In this document: one piece after another, positions 8,023 through 17,300 of the stretch
How the letters are laid out: every line of letters starts with the position of its first letter
Position numbering within the stretch: the stretch's first letter is position 1
Assembly (NCBI RefSeq): GCF_017309075.1
Contig: NZ_JAEMGS010000002.1
Span: 186,001 to 250,000 of the forward strand
Reading direction: 5' to 3'
DNA: 64,000 nt
Origin: Motiliproteus sp. SC1-56
GTDB taxonomy: Bacteria; Pseudomonadota; Gammaproteobacteria; Pseudomonadales; Balneatricaceae
Made by a program: the position numbers and the translations under genes
Notes under the pieces: generated by a model
What the model was told of the DNA's origin: nothing
Databases searched by the model: none
The model's input: only the letters and a program-made list of their open reading frames with translations

Positions 8023-8829
8023 ATGAGCGCAGAATTTGAAGCCCGCTTCGGCGGCGTCCAGCGATTGTACGGTACGGTGGCCGTGGAAGCCTTTCGGGCG
8101 GCCCATGTCTGTGTGGTCGGCATCGGCGGGGTCGGCTCCTGGGCGGCCGAGGCCCTGGCCCGTTCCGGGGTCGGGCGGATTACCCTGATCGACCTCGATG
8201 ATCTGTGCGTTTCCAACACCAATCGTCAGATCCATGCGCTTGGAACAACCATCGGGCAATCCAAGGTGGCGGTGATGGCCGAGCGGATCCGCTCGATCAA
8301 CCCGGAGTGCCGCTGCGAGGTCGAAGAGGATTTCGTGGCCGAGGACAACCTCGAAACCCTTCTGGACCGGGGTTACGACTTTGTCATCGATGCCATCGAT
8401 AGCGTGCGGGCCAAGGCGGCGATGATCGCTTTCTGTCGCCGCCGTAAAATCGCGCTGATCACCGTGGGCGGTGCGGGCGGGCAGGTGGACCCGACCCAGA
8501 TTCAGGTGGCGGACCTGAGCCGTACTCAGCACGACCCCCTGGCAGCGAAAGTCCGGTCGCATTTGCGCCGTTTTCATGGGTTTACGAAGAATACGAAACG
8601 TCGTTTCGATGTGCCCTGCGTCTACTCCACCGAACAGTTGGTGTATCCGCAGGCGGATGGCAGCGTATGCCAGCAGAAAACCACCGGCGAGGCGGGTATG
8701 CGCCTGGATTGCAGCGGCGGTTTCGGCGCCTCGACCTGTGTGACGGCGACCTTCGGTTTTGTCGCCGTATCCCGCGTGTTGCAGAAACTGGCCGAGCGGG
8801 CACAGGCCAAAGCTGAAGCCGGGGTTTAA
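8023..8829 (+). CDS. tcdA: tRNA threonylcarbamoyladenosine dehydratase (CsdL)
   Basis: TcdA is an E1-like enzyme that uses ATP to cyclise N6-threonylcarbamoyladenosine (t6A37) of ANN-decoding tRNAs to ct6A. The 268-residue protein, the same length as the E. coli enzyme with this start, shows the Rossmann ATP site VGIGGVGSWAAEALARSG and the DLDDLCVSNTNRQIHAL stretch with the nucleotide-binding Asp and Arg. In E. coli it is fed sulfur-transfer activity by the CsdA-CsdE pair. Here a fused csdA-csdE gene is tail-to-tail with it, with stop codons overlapping by three bases. An ATG three codons upstream is an alternative start. Confidence 0.95.
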   Translation: MSAEFEARFGGVQRLYGTVAVEAFRAAHVCVVGIGGVGSWAAEALARSGVGRITLIDLDDLCVSNTNRQIHALGTTIGQSKVAVMAERIRSINPECRCEVEEDFVAEDNLETLLDRGYDFVIDAIDSVRAKAAMIAFCRRRKIALITVGGAGGQVDPTQIQVADLSRTQHDPLAAKVRSHLRRFHGFTKNTKRRFDVPCVYSTEQLVYPQADGSVCQQKTTGEAGMRLDCSGGFGASTCVTATFGFVAVSRVLQKLAERAQAKAEAGV

Positions 8830-10478
8830 TCGTGGTACTGCGCGGCAATCCCTTGTATCGCCCTCATCAGGGCATGCAAACCGTTGTTCCGTGACTGGCT
8901 AAGGTGCTGCAACAGGCCGAGGTCGGTGAAATAGGCGGTCATGTCGAAATCGACGATCTGCTCGGCACTCAGCCCCTGCAGCGCCTCGACCATCAGTTCG
9001 CCCAGGGCGCGGATGATGCGGGCGTCGCTGTCGACCCGGAAGCGGTGAGCGCCGAGCTCCACATCGAACTCATGCACCAGCCACACCTGGCTGTCACAGC
9101 CGTGCAGCCGGTTCTTCTCCGTGCGGGCGTTATCGGGTAGCGGCGGCAGGTTTTTCCCCAGTTTCATCAGCCAGCGGTAGCGTGCATCCCAGCCTTTGAG
9201 GGCGCCCAGTTGCTGATAAAGGGGCTTCGCGGCCAGCGGGGCGCTGGGTTGTGCTGCAGCCCGTTGCTGGCTTTCAAGAGCTTGGGCCAGGCGCTCGACT
9301 TCGGCGTCGGTGTTGTAGAGCGCCAGCGAGGCGCGGGCGGTTCCCGGCAGTCCCAGGTGCTCCATCAGGGGCATCGCGCAGTGATGGCCGGTGCGGATGG
9401 CAATACCCTGGCGGTCGAGGAGCACTCCCAGGTCGGCACTGTGCATGCCCTCCAGCACAAAGGGGATTACGGCGGCCCGTCGCGCGGGGGCGCCGATGAT
9501 CCGGACACCGGGCACCGCGCTCAGCCGCGCAAGCGCCAGCCGGGTGAGGCGCTCCTCGTGGGCCTGCCAGCCCGGGCGGTCGAGGGACTCGAGGTAGCCG
9601 ATGGCCCGTCCCAGCGCGATCGCACCGCCGATGTTGGGAGTGCCTGCCTCGAACTTGAACGGCAGGCGGTTGAAGGTGGTATGTTCAAAACTGACCCGCT
9701 CGATCATCTCGCCCCCGGCTTGCCAGGGGGGCATGACTTCAAGCAGTGCCTCCTTTCCGTAGAGTACGCCGATCCCGGTGGGGCCAAACAGCTTGTGGCC
9801 TGAAAATGCATAAAAATCGCACCCGAGCTGCTGCACGTCCACCCCGAAATGGGCCACCGCCTGGGCGCCGTCCACCAGTACCCGAGCGCCAGCTGCCTGG
9901 GCCAGGCGGGTGAGCTCGGCGACAGGGTTGACGGTCCCCAGGGCGTTGGAGACCTGGGTGAGCGCCACCAGGCGGGTGCGTTCGTTGAGCAGGTTGGAAA
10001 ACGCCCGGGTATCGATATCGCCGCCCTCGGTGAGGGGGATCACCCGCAGGTGGGCGCCACGGCGCTGGGCGAGCAGTTGCCAGGGCACGATATTGGAGTG
10101 GTGCTCCATGAGACTGACAAGAATTTCATCCCCGGGCCCGACGTTATGCTCCCCGTAGCTGGCCGCCACCAGGTTGATGGCCTCGGTGGTGCCCCGGGTC
10201 CAGATAATCTCCTGCGGCTGGGCGGCGTTGATAAACCCCTGCACCTGTTTTCGGGCCTGTTCGAAGGCTTCGGTGGCCTGGGCGCTCAAACGGTGGGCTG
10301 CGCGGTGGACGTTGGCGTTATAACCCCGGTAGTACTCGCTGAGGCTGTCAATGACGCAGCGGGGTTTCTGGGTGGTGGCTCCGTTGTCCAGGTAACAGTG
10401 GGCCTGGCCGCCGATGAGGGGGAAGTCCTGGCGTACGGCCGTAACATCGAAAGGGGGTGGGGAAGGGCGTCGGGTCAT
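8826..10478 (-). CDS. csdA-csdE: Fused cysteine desulfurase CsdA and sulfur acceptor CsdE
   Basis: The 550-residue protein joins two proteins that are separate in most bacteria. Residues 1 to about 405 are a class V PLP cysteine desulfurase of the SufS/CsdA type, with the PLP lysine in FSGHKLFGPTG (about residue 228) and the persulfide cysteine in RTGHHCAMPLM (about 367). Residues 420-550 are a SufE/CsdE sulfur acceptor with its cysteine in RLHGCDSQVWL (about 461). Both active cysteines are present, so sulfur could pass within one chain. Since csdL/tcdA is the convergent neighbour, I name it Csd rather than Suf; no other suf genes are near. The ATG was chosen by domain start; its ribosome site is weak. 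Confidence 0.92.
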   Translation of the reverse strand: MTRRPSPPPFDVTAVRQDFPLIGGQAHCYLDNGATTQKPRCVIDSLSEYYRGYNANVHRAAHRLSAQATEAFEQARKQVQGFINAAQPQEIIWTRGTTEAINLVAASYGEHNVGPGDEILVSLMEHHSNIVPWQLLAQRRGAHLRVIPLTEGGDIDTRAFSNLLNERTRLVALTQVSNALGTVNPVAELTRLAQAAGARVLVDGAQAVAHFGVDVQQLGCDFYAFSGHKLFGPTGIGVLYGKEALLEVMPPWQAGGEMIERVSFEHTTFNRLPFKFEAGTPNIGGAIALGRAIGYLESLDRPGWQAHEERLTRLALARLSAVPGVRIIGAPARRAAVIPFVLEGMHSADLGVLLDRQGIAIRTGHHCAMPLMEHLGLPGTARASLALYNTDAEVERLAQALESQQRAAAQPSAPLAAKPLYQQLGALKGWDARYRWLMKLGKNLPPLPDNARTEKNRLHGCDSQVWLVHEFDVELGAHRFRVDSDARIIRALGELMVEALQGLSAEQIVDFDMTAYFTDLGLLQHLSQSRNNGLHALMRAIQGIAAQYHD

Positions 10479-10571
10479 GGTGAGTGTCGGGATCAATAGC
10501 CTGAAGGATCGAAAATGCCAGTCTGGCGCAGGGCTGTCCAGTGTCGCATAAGGACGTGCCCCGTGCACCGT

Positions 10572-11510
10572 CTAGGGTTGGGGAAGCAGGCGGTGCAGGG
10601 TGACTTCGGGCGGGCAGTTGAACCGCACCGGCGCCACCGAGGTGCCGCAGCCGACGCTGGTGTAGCCCTTCATCTGCAGGTATTGCCAGCCGCCTTTGCA
10701 GTAGCGACGCGGGCAGTGGGCCTCCACCAGCAGCGGGGTGCCGCCGGGCAGGCAGATCTGGCCGCCGTGGGTGTGGCCGCAGAGCATGAGGTCGAAGCCG
10801 GCGTGCGCCGCCTGGCGGTAAATTTCCGGCGTGTGGCTCAGCAGAATGGAGACAGCCTCTTCGGGCACCGCTTCGGCGGCGCGGTGGAGGTTGTCAGCCC
10901 TGTAATAATGGGCGTCGTCTACGCCTGCCAGATATAGCTGGGCCTCCCCTCGGGAGATGACGTGCGCCTCGTTGAGCAGGACTCGAATGCCCATTGCTTC
11001 CATCGCCGGCACCATGGACAGGCTGTCGTGGTTGCCGAGCACAGCCAGGGTCGGGCCGGTGATGCGCGCGCTGAGGCGCTGCAGCGCATTCATGGCCGGA
11101 TCAATGGCGCCGGCGGTCTGCGCCCGGTAGTCCCCGGTGAGTACGCACAGGTCGCAGGTGAGTTGCTCCACCCTTTCCAGCAGTGCCTCGGTGGCCTCGG
11201 GGTTCATATCCAGGTGCAGGTCGCTCAGGTGGAGCAGGGTATATCCCTGGAAAGCCTCGGGAAGACCCGGGATGAAAATGTCCCGTCGCACCACCCGGTA
11301 ACGGGCGGCGTTGCGGTAGCCGCGATGGTAGAGCCCCACCAGGCGCAGGCTGCCCCGGATCAGCCTTTGCACCTGGTGCCAGTTCTCGAGGTGAAAGAGG
11401 TTGAGTCCGCCACCGAAAATGCGCTGGGGGGTTGATTCGATCCCCAGGCGCTGGCGCAGGTGCTGGCGGCCGATACGTTGTTCCAGTCGACTCTGTGTCT
11501 GTTGGTCCAT
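10572..11510 (-). CDS. Calcineurin-like metallophosphoesterase (YkuE-like)
   Basis: The 312-residue protein has every metal motif of the calcineurin-like phosphoesterase fold: HLSDLHL, TGDYR, LGNHDS, SHTPE and CGHTHGGQ, which bind two metal ions. The family includes UDP-2,3-diacylglucosamine and peptidoglycan-linked hydrolases as well as uncharacterised YkuE proteins; the substrate is not given by sequence. No clear signal peptide or long hydrophobic helix is seen in the N-terminal 70 residues. GGAG nine bases before the ATG fixes the start and rules out the longer reading. It is transcribed with the EAL-HDOD gene upstream (56-base gap) on the minus strand. Confidence 0.88.
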   Translation of the reverse strand: MDQQTQSRLEQRIGRQHLRQRLGIESTPQRIFGGGLNLFHLENWHQVQRLIRGSLRLVGLYHRGYRNAARYRVVRRDIFIPGLPEAFQGYTLLHLSDLHLDMNPEATEALLERVEQLTCDLCVLTGDYRAQTAGAIDPAMNALQRLSARITGPTLAVLGNHDSLSMVPAMEAMGIRVLLNEAHVISRGEAQLYLAGVDDAHYYRADNLHRAAEAVPEEAVSILLSHTPEIYRQAAHAGFDLMLCGHTHGGQICLPGGTPLLVEAHCPRRYCKGGWQYLQMKGYTSVGCGTSVAPVRFNCPPEVTLHRLLPQP

Positions 11511-11565
11511 CCCGGCGGCTCCGATGATGGCCCGAGTCGCGCGGCGCCGCGGGGCGCCGCCGAAG

Positions 11566-12804
11566 TCACTCGTCGGCCAGTGCCTGCATGGCTTCCTGGG
11601 CCCACAGCAGGCTGTGGCGGTAAGCGCTCTCGTATAGGCTGTCGTTGATCTCGAACTCCCCCAGGCGCTCCCACTCACCGTTCTCATAGGCCATGGCGGC
11701 GCTCAGCACCTGCCCCATCACGCCCTCGCGGCGGGAAATGGCGGCCTTGATATCGTCATTGAGGGGGATTTTCTCCAGTATGGCATCCATTTCCATGTCC
11801 AGCAGGGCGTCGATTTCCGACATCATGCCGACCATGAAAAAACTGCTGACGTTGGGGTAACCCATGGCCTCGGCCAGCAGTTCGCACATCCGACCACGGG
11901 TCAGCAGTCCGCGGGAGAGTTCTTCGGGCTTGTCCTCGTTACTGCTCATCGCGATCAGGGTCGCCCACTTCTTAACCTGCTCTAGTCCGAGCAGGACGAT
12001 CGCCTGGTTGAGGGATTCGACCTTGCGGACCAGGGAGTAGGCAGCGGAATTGACGATGCGAAGCAAACGGAAGGTCAGCACCGGGTCCTTGATGATCAGC
12101 TCTTCGACGTCGGCAGCCGTGGTGTTGGGGTCCTGGAGCTCCTGGACCAGTTGCAGCAGGGCGATGCTGTTACCGGCGAGGCGCTTGCCCTTGACCACCT
12201 GGGGTTTGCTCAAAAAGTGTCCTTGGAACAGCTTGAAACCCAGGTCGACACACTCATAAAGCTGCTCCAGGCTTTCTATTTTTTCGGCCAGCAGGGTGAC
12301 CCCGTAGGGTGAAAGCAGGCGCACGTGCTCTTTCAGCTCTTCGTGACTGAGCTGCAGGACATCCACCTTGACGATGTCCACCAGTTCGAGCAGCGGAATG
12401 TAGCTGTCGTGGTAAACAAAGTCGTCAAGCGCCACCCGGTAGCCTTCCTCTTTGAGGCTCTTGACCGCGGCGACAACCTCCTCGTCGACATTGATGTCTT
12501 CGAGCACCTCCACAACGATCTGCTTGCGCAGCAGTTGCGGCAGGCTGCGTCGAATCAAAAGGTCCCGTGTGAGGTTGATAAAAGCCGGCACCCGCTTCAT
12601 TGAGCCCTGGTCACAGATGCTGGTGTAGGCGTGCAGCAGCACCTCGCTGGTGGCCTTGTCTCCGTCCAGAAAGTCAGCTTCCATCCCTGTTTCACTGCGA
12701 TAGAGCAGCTCATACGCAATGACCTTGAGTTGGCGGTCAAAGATGGGCTGGCGCGCCATCAGGGTTTGGGATTGGTCAAGATTCTGGTTCATGGTTCGAT
12801 GCAA
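11566..12804 (-). CDS. EAL-HDOD domain signalling protein (YuxH-like)
   Basis: The 412-residue protein has an N-terminal EAL-like domain (about 12-205) and a C-terminal HDOD domain (about 210-400), the architecture of YuxH/CdgJ proteins that influence motility and biofilm. The EAL signature is degenerate (YELLYR) and the metal-binding residues of active c-di-GMP phosphodiesterases are not evident, so it is probably a protein-interaction module rather than an enzyme. The HDOD part shows LLRIVNSAAYSL and VSSFFMVGMMS, without catalytic HD residues. An AGGA sequence supports the first ATG; a second ATG four codons later is possible. The gene is divergent from rbgA. Confidence 0.85.
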   Translation of the reverse strand: MHRTMNQNLDQSQTLMARQPIFDRQLKVIAYELLYRSETGMEADFLDGDKATSEVLLHAYTSICDQGSMKRVPAFINLTRDLLIRRSLPQLLRKQIVVEVLEDINVDEEVVAAVKSLKEEGYRVALDDFVYHDSYIPLLELVDIVKVDVLQLSHEELKEHVRLLSPYGVTLLAEKIESLEQLYECVDLGFKLFQGHFLSKPQVVKGKRLAGNSIALLQLVQELQDPNTTAADVEELIIKDPVLTFRLLRIVNSAAYSLVRKVESLNQAIVLLGLEQVKKWATLIAMSSNEDKPEELSRGLLTRGRMCELLAEAMGYPNVSSFFMVGMMSEIDALLDMEMDAILEKIPLNDDIKAAISRREGVMGQVLSAAMAYENGEWERLGEFEINDSLYESAYRHSLLWAQEAMQALADE

Positions 12805-12908
12805 TTCCTGCTGCAGCCGTTGAGCTGTGCATCATAGCCGATAAGGGAACGCAATCCTACGGACCCAGATCAAAACGAAACGGGGAGCGGGGGCGCCGGG
12901 GAGTGAGG

Positions 12909-12914
12909 TATAAT
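12909..12914 (+). promoter_or_regulatory. -10 box of the rbgA-like gene
   Basis: A perfect TATAAT lies 34 bases before the GTPase start codon in the divergent gap. A -35 match is not convincing. Confidence 0.4.
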
Positions 12915-12947
12915 CGAGCTTTTTTCCTGACAAAGAGTGGACAGGCA

Positions 12948-13859
12948 ATGGCGATCCAGTGGTTCCCGGGACACATGCACAAGGCGCGAAAGGAGATCGC
13001 CAAGGTCATCCCCCAGATTGACGTGGTGGTGGAGGTGCTTGACGCACGCCTGCCCATCTCCAGTGAAAACCCGCTGGTGGAAACCCTGCGCCAGAACAAA
13101 CCGGTGATCAAGGTCCTCAACAAGAGTGACCTGGCCGATCCCAATCGAACCAAAAAGTGGGTGCGCTATTTTCAGGAGTTGGGGGCCCAGTCGATGCCCC
13201 TGCGGTTGGACCAGAAAGGTGAGCTCAAACGCTTGATCCAGCTTTGCCGTGATGCGGCGCCGGGGCGGGTGGATGGCGACCGGCCGGTGCGGGTGCTGAT
13301 CATGGGCATTCCCAACGTTGGCAAGTCGACCCTGATCAACAGCCTGCTGGGGCGTAAGGTGGCGAAGGTGGGTAATGAACCGGCGGTGACCAAGGCGCAG
13401 CAGCGTTTCGTTACCCACAACGGTCTGGCGATCTACGATACGCCCGGTATTCTCTGGCCCAAAATTGAGGACCCGGACTCGACCCTGCGCCTTGCCGCCA
13501 GCGGGGCGATCAAGGATACGGTGATGGAATACGAGGAGGTCGCCCTCTACACCCTGGCCTTTCTGCTGCGTGAATACCCCGCGCTGCTACAGGCCCGTTT
13601 CAAGCTTGAGGCGCTGCCGGAAGACGCCAATGCCATGCTCGATTGCGTCGGGCGCAAACGCGGCTGTTTGCGCAGCGGCGGGATCGTGGATCGCCACAAG
13701 GCGGCGGAGCTGCTGGTGGGCGACCTGCGTTCGGGCAAGCTGGGCAGAATCAGCCTGGAAACGGTGGGTGAGTGGAAAGAGAAACGGCGCCTCGCCGCCT
13801 TACAGGCCGCGGAAGCAGAGGCAGAAACTGAGAATACAAACGAGAGTGATCGCACATGA
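12948..13859 (+). CDS. rbgA: Ribosome biogenesis GTPase YlqF/RbgA
   Basis: A 303-residue circularly permuted GTPase of the YlqF/YawG family, which acts late in 50S subunit assembly. The permuted order is visible: G4 (NKSD) near residue 61, then G1 (GIPNVGKST) near 121 and G3 (DTPG) near 165. The N-terminus MAIQWFPGHMHKARKEI is the family hallmark and fixes the start. A TATAAT promoter box is just upstream. The last four bases overlap the start of a small basic protein (ATGA), which suggests coupled translation and perhaps a shared role around the ribosome. Confidence 0.93.
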   Translation: MAIQWFPGHMHKARKEIAKVIPQIDVVVEVLDARLPISSENPLVETLRQNKPVIKVLNKSDLADPNRTKKWVRYFQELGAQSMPLRLDQKGELKRLIQLCRDAAPGRVDGDRPVRVLIMGIPNVGKSTLINSLLGRKVAKVGNEPAVTKAQQRFVTHNGLAIYDTPGILWPKIEDPDSTLRLAASGAIKDTVMEYEEVALYTLAFLLREYPALLQARFKLEALPEDANAMLDCVGRKRGCLRSGGIVDRHKAAELLVGDLRSGKLGRISLETVGEWKEKRRLAALQAAEAEAETENTNESDRT

Positions 13860-14176
13860 CCCGTATGAAGAAAAAAGTTCGCTCGGTGGCCGGGCAGAAG
13901 TTCGTGCCCATCAAACCGCCCAAGCGTGCGCCCAAAAATTTCGATGACCCGACCACGTACGAGGCGCGCAAGAAGGCGGCCCTGAACCGCAAGAAGCGCC
14001 GGCCCTCGGTGTTGGAGCGCGAGCGTCGCGCGGCCCAGGCCGAGGCTGGCACAGGCAGTGCCGATAAAAAGCGCCGGCACCGCCTTAGGCGTTCCCCCGA
14101 AGAGGTGGCAGAAAAGAGCCGGGCGCTCATGGAGCAGCAGGAGCCCGCCGCCGAGGAGGACCAGCAGACCCCCTGA
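13856..14176 (+). CDS. Small lysine/arginine-rich hypothetical protein
   Basis: A 106-residue, strongly basic, probably disordered protein. The N-terminus KKKVRSVAGQKFVPIKPP is followed by KKAALNRKKRRPSVLERERR and a C-terminal acidic patch EEDQQTP. It overlaps the rbgA-like stop by four bases (ATGA), so the two are translationally coupled. The charge pattern resembles nucleic-acid or ribosome-binding tails; a role with the GTPase in 50S assembly is inference only. No known domain is recognised. Confidence 0.7.
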   Translation: MTRMKKKVRSVAGQKFVPIKPPKRAPKNFDDPTTYEARKKAALNRKKRRPSVLERERRAAQAEAGTGSADKKRRHRLRRSPEEVAEKSRALMEQQEPAAEEDQQTP

Positions 14177-14183
14177 CCGGGGG

Positions 14184-14247
14184 CCTGGAACCCGCTGCTA
14201 GCCCCGTCCCGGCTGCCTGGAACCCGCTGCTAGCCCCGTCCCGGCTG
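14184..14247. repeat. Perfect 32-bp tandem duplication
   Basis: Two exact, directly adjacent copies of a 32-base unit (14184-14215 and 14216-14247, unit begins CCTGGAACCCGCTGCTAGCC). The duplication lies between the basic protein's stop codon and the glutamate dehydrogenase start, outside any gene, and makes most of the 183-base gap repetitive. Confidence 0.95.
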
Positions 14248-14359
14248 CTATTCTTTCCAGCAGTCTTGAAGCATCACTTTCTTGGCGGCTTCGTGGCGGC
14301 GAGGAACGGGGGATCCCCCTTGCCGGGCCGGGGTCGCTCGGCACCAGAGGGGGCAGGGG

Positions 14360-17300
14360 ATGAAAACGTCTAAGGTCGGTGGGCACCAGCCAATTCTCGA
14401 CAGCCTGGAGGAGCTCCTGCGGCGTAACCTCCCTGGTGAGGAGGCCGACACGGCGCTTCAATTGGCGTCGCTTCTCTATGTTTCCGCCTCTGCCGAGGAG
14501 GTGTCGCAACGGCGCCTTGACGACCTTTACGGGGCCACCCTCGAGTGCTGGCGTTTTCTGCAGCATTACCCGGGTGGCGGCGGTAAGGTGCGGGTGTTCA
14601 ACCCGGACCTTGAGCAGAACGGGTGGCAGTCGACCCACAGCGCCATTTTACTGCTGCACCCGGACATGCCCTTTATGATCGACTCGGTGCGGATCGAAAT
14701 TAACCGCCGCGATCTGACCATTCACAGCATTCAAAACAGCATCATGGCGGTGCAGCGGGACAAGCAGGGACAGCTGCAGCAGCTGCTGCCGTCCCAGGGT
14801 GCCGCGGCAGAGCTGCCCCGCGAATCGCTGATCTACCTGGAGGTGGATCGGCACACCGATCCGGCGCAGATGCACAGCCTCCAGGAGTCGCTGCAGTCGG
14901 TGCTGGCCGAGGTACGGCTGGTGACCGATGATTTCCTCGCCATGAAAGCCGAGGCGAAAGCCCTGCTTGATGAACTTGACCACTACCCGGGCCGGCTTTC
15001 CAAGCGCAACCTCAAGGAGGTAAAGGACTTCGTGCGCTGGATGCTCGATGACCACTTTACCTTTCTGGGCTGCGACGAGCGCCGGGTCGTGAACCGGGAG
15101 GGGCGCTCGCTCCTCGAGAGTATTGAGGGCACGCGCCTGGGCTTGCTGAAAACCCAGGAAGAGGCGGACGCCCACACACCGGTGGAGATGCACCCGGAGG
15201 GGCCGATGCAGATCCACCAGGTGCTCTCGTTTGCCAAGTCACCGCGCAAGGCGCGGGTGCATCGCCCGGCTTACTCGGACTTTATCGCGCTTAAGAAGTT
15301 TGACGAGAACGGCGAGCTGGTGGGCGAGCGGCGTTTTCTAGGCCTTTACACGTCACCGGCCTATTTTCAGAGCGCCACCAAGATACCGGTTATTCGGCGT
15401 AAGGTGGAGAAAGTGCTGGAGCGGGCCGGTCTGCACCCGGGCAGCCATGACTGGAAGGATATGCAGCAAATCCTTGAAGTTTACCCGCGGGATGACCTTT
15501 TCCAGATCGACGTCGACAACCTCTATGAGACAGCGCTCGGCATTTTGCATATTCATGAGCGCAGGCAGGTGCGGTTGTTTCTGCGCCAGGATGCCCACGG
15601 GCGTTACTACTCCTGCCTGGTGTACGTGCCCCGGGACCTTTACAGCACCGACTTTCGAATCAAGGTGCAACGCATTCTGGGTGAGGAGCTGGGGAGCGAG
15701 CTGATCGAGTTTACCACCCAGTTCTCCGAGTCGATTCTCGCCCGCACCCATTTTACCGTTCACTTGCCGGAGGGCGCTGAACCTCAGGACCAGGACGTGA
15801 ACCATATCGAGCGGCGGGTGCAGGACGCGGCGCGCAGCTGGGGAGATGAACTCTACCAGGCCCTGGTGGAGTTTCACGGCGAAGAAAACGGCATTCGTTT
15901 GGCCAATGCCTACCAGGAGGGCTTCCCTTCCAGTTACCGGGATGACTTCAGCCCCCGCACCGCGGTGGCGGATATCGGGCACATGGAGCCGTTAAACGCC
16001 GAGAATCCCCTGGGGATGAGCTTTTACCGTTCCATGGAGCGGGTCGACGACCAGGTCAATTTCAAACTGTTCCATTTCCAGGGGCCGGTGCCGCTGTCCG
16101 AGGTGATTCCGGTCATGGAGCACCTGGGGCTCAAGGTAATGGATGAGCATCCTTATGCGATCCACGGTGAGCGGGGAACCTACTGGATCCATGACTTCAG
16201 CATGCTCCACCGGGAGGGGGGCAGTATCGACCTTGAACGGGTCAAAACCATCTTTCAGGATGCCTTCGCCCATGTCTGGCGGGGCGAGGCGGAAAGCGAC
16301 GAATTCAACCGCCTGGTGCTCACCGTGCCCCTGGGGTGGCGCGAAGTGGCCATGCTGCGGGCCTATGCCGGCTATATGAAACAGATCGGTTTCCCGTTTA
16401 GCCAGACCGCCATCGCCGCCAGCCTCCGCCAACACCGGGGCATTACTCGCAAACTGGTAGAGTTGTTTCGGCGCCGCTTCGACCCTGACCAGAAAAGTCG
16501 CAAAACCAAGGCGTTGGTCGATGATATCAAGGGGCGCCTGGAAGAAGTGCCCAGCCTGACCGACGACCGCATACTGCGAAAATACCTGGAAATCCTGCGC
16601 GCTACTCTGCGCACCAATTTTTTCCGTACCGAGGCTGACGGTGCGCCGCGCCCGTTTTTCTCGTTCAAGTTTTCCCCGCGCAAAATTCGCGACATCCCCG
16701 AACCGCGACCAATGTTTGAAATATTCGTCTACTCTCCCCGCGTCGAAGGGGTACACCTGCGGGGCGGGCGGGTCGCCCGGGGCGGATTGCGCTGGTCGGA
16801 CCGGTACGAAGATTTTCGTACCGAGGTGCTGGGACTGGTGAAAGCCCAGCAGGTGAAAAACGCCGTGATTGTGCCGGTCGGGGCCAAGGGGGGCTTCGTC
16901 GCCAAGCGGCTGGTTGACGGCATGGGGCACGAGGAGCGCTTGCAGGAGGGGATCGCCTGTTACCGTGATTTCATACGCGGACTGTTGGACCTGACCGACA
17001 ATCGGGTCCAGGAAGGTGTGGTTTCACCGCCTCAGGTGGTGTGCCATGACGACGAAGATCCCTACCTGGTGGTAGCCGCCGACAAGGGGACCGCGAGTTT
17101 CTCTGACATTGCTAACGCCATCGCCGGCGAATACGGCTTCTGGTTGGGGGATGCCTTTGCCTCCGGGGGCAGCCAGGGCTATGACCACAAGAAGATGGGA
17201 ATCACCGCCCGGGGCGCCTGGGTATCGGTCGAGCGTCACTTCCGTGAACAGGGGCTGGACACCAGTAAAACCGACTTCACGGTGGTGGGGATCGGCGACA

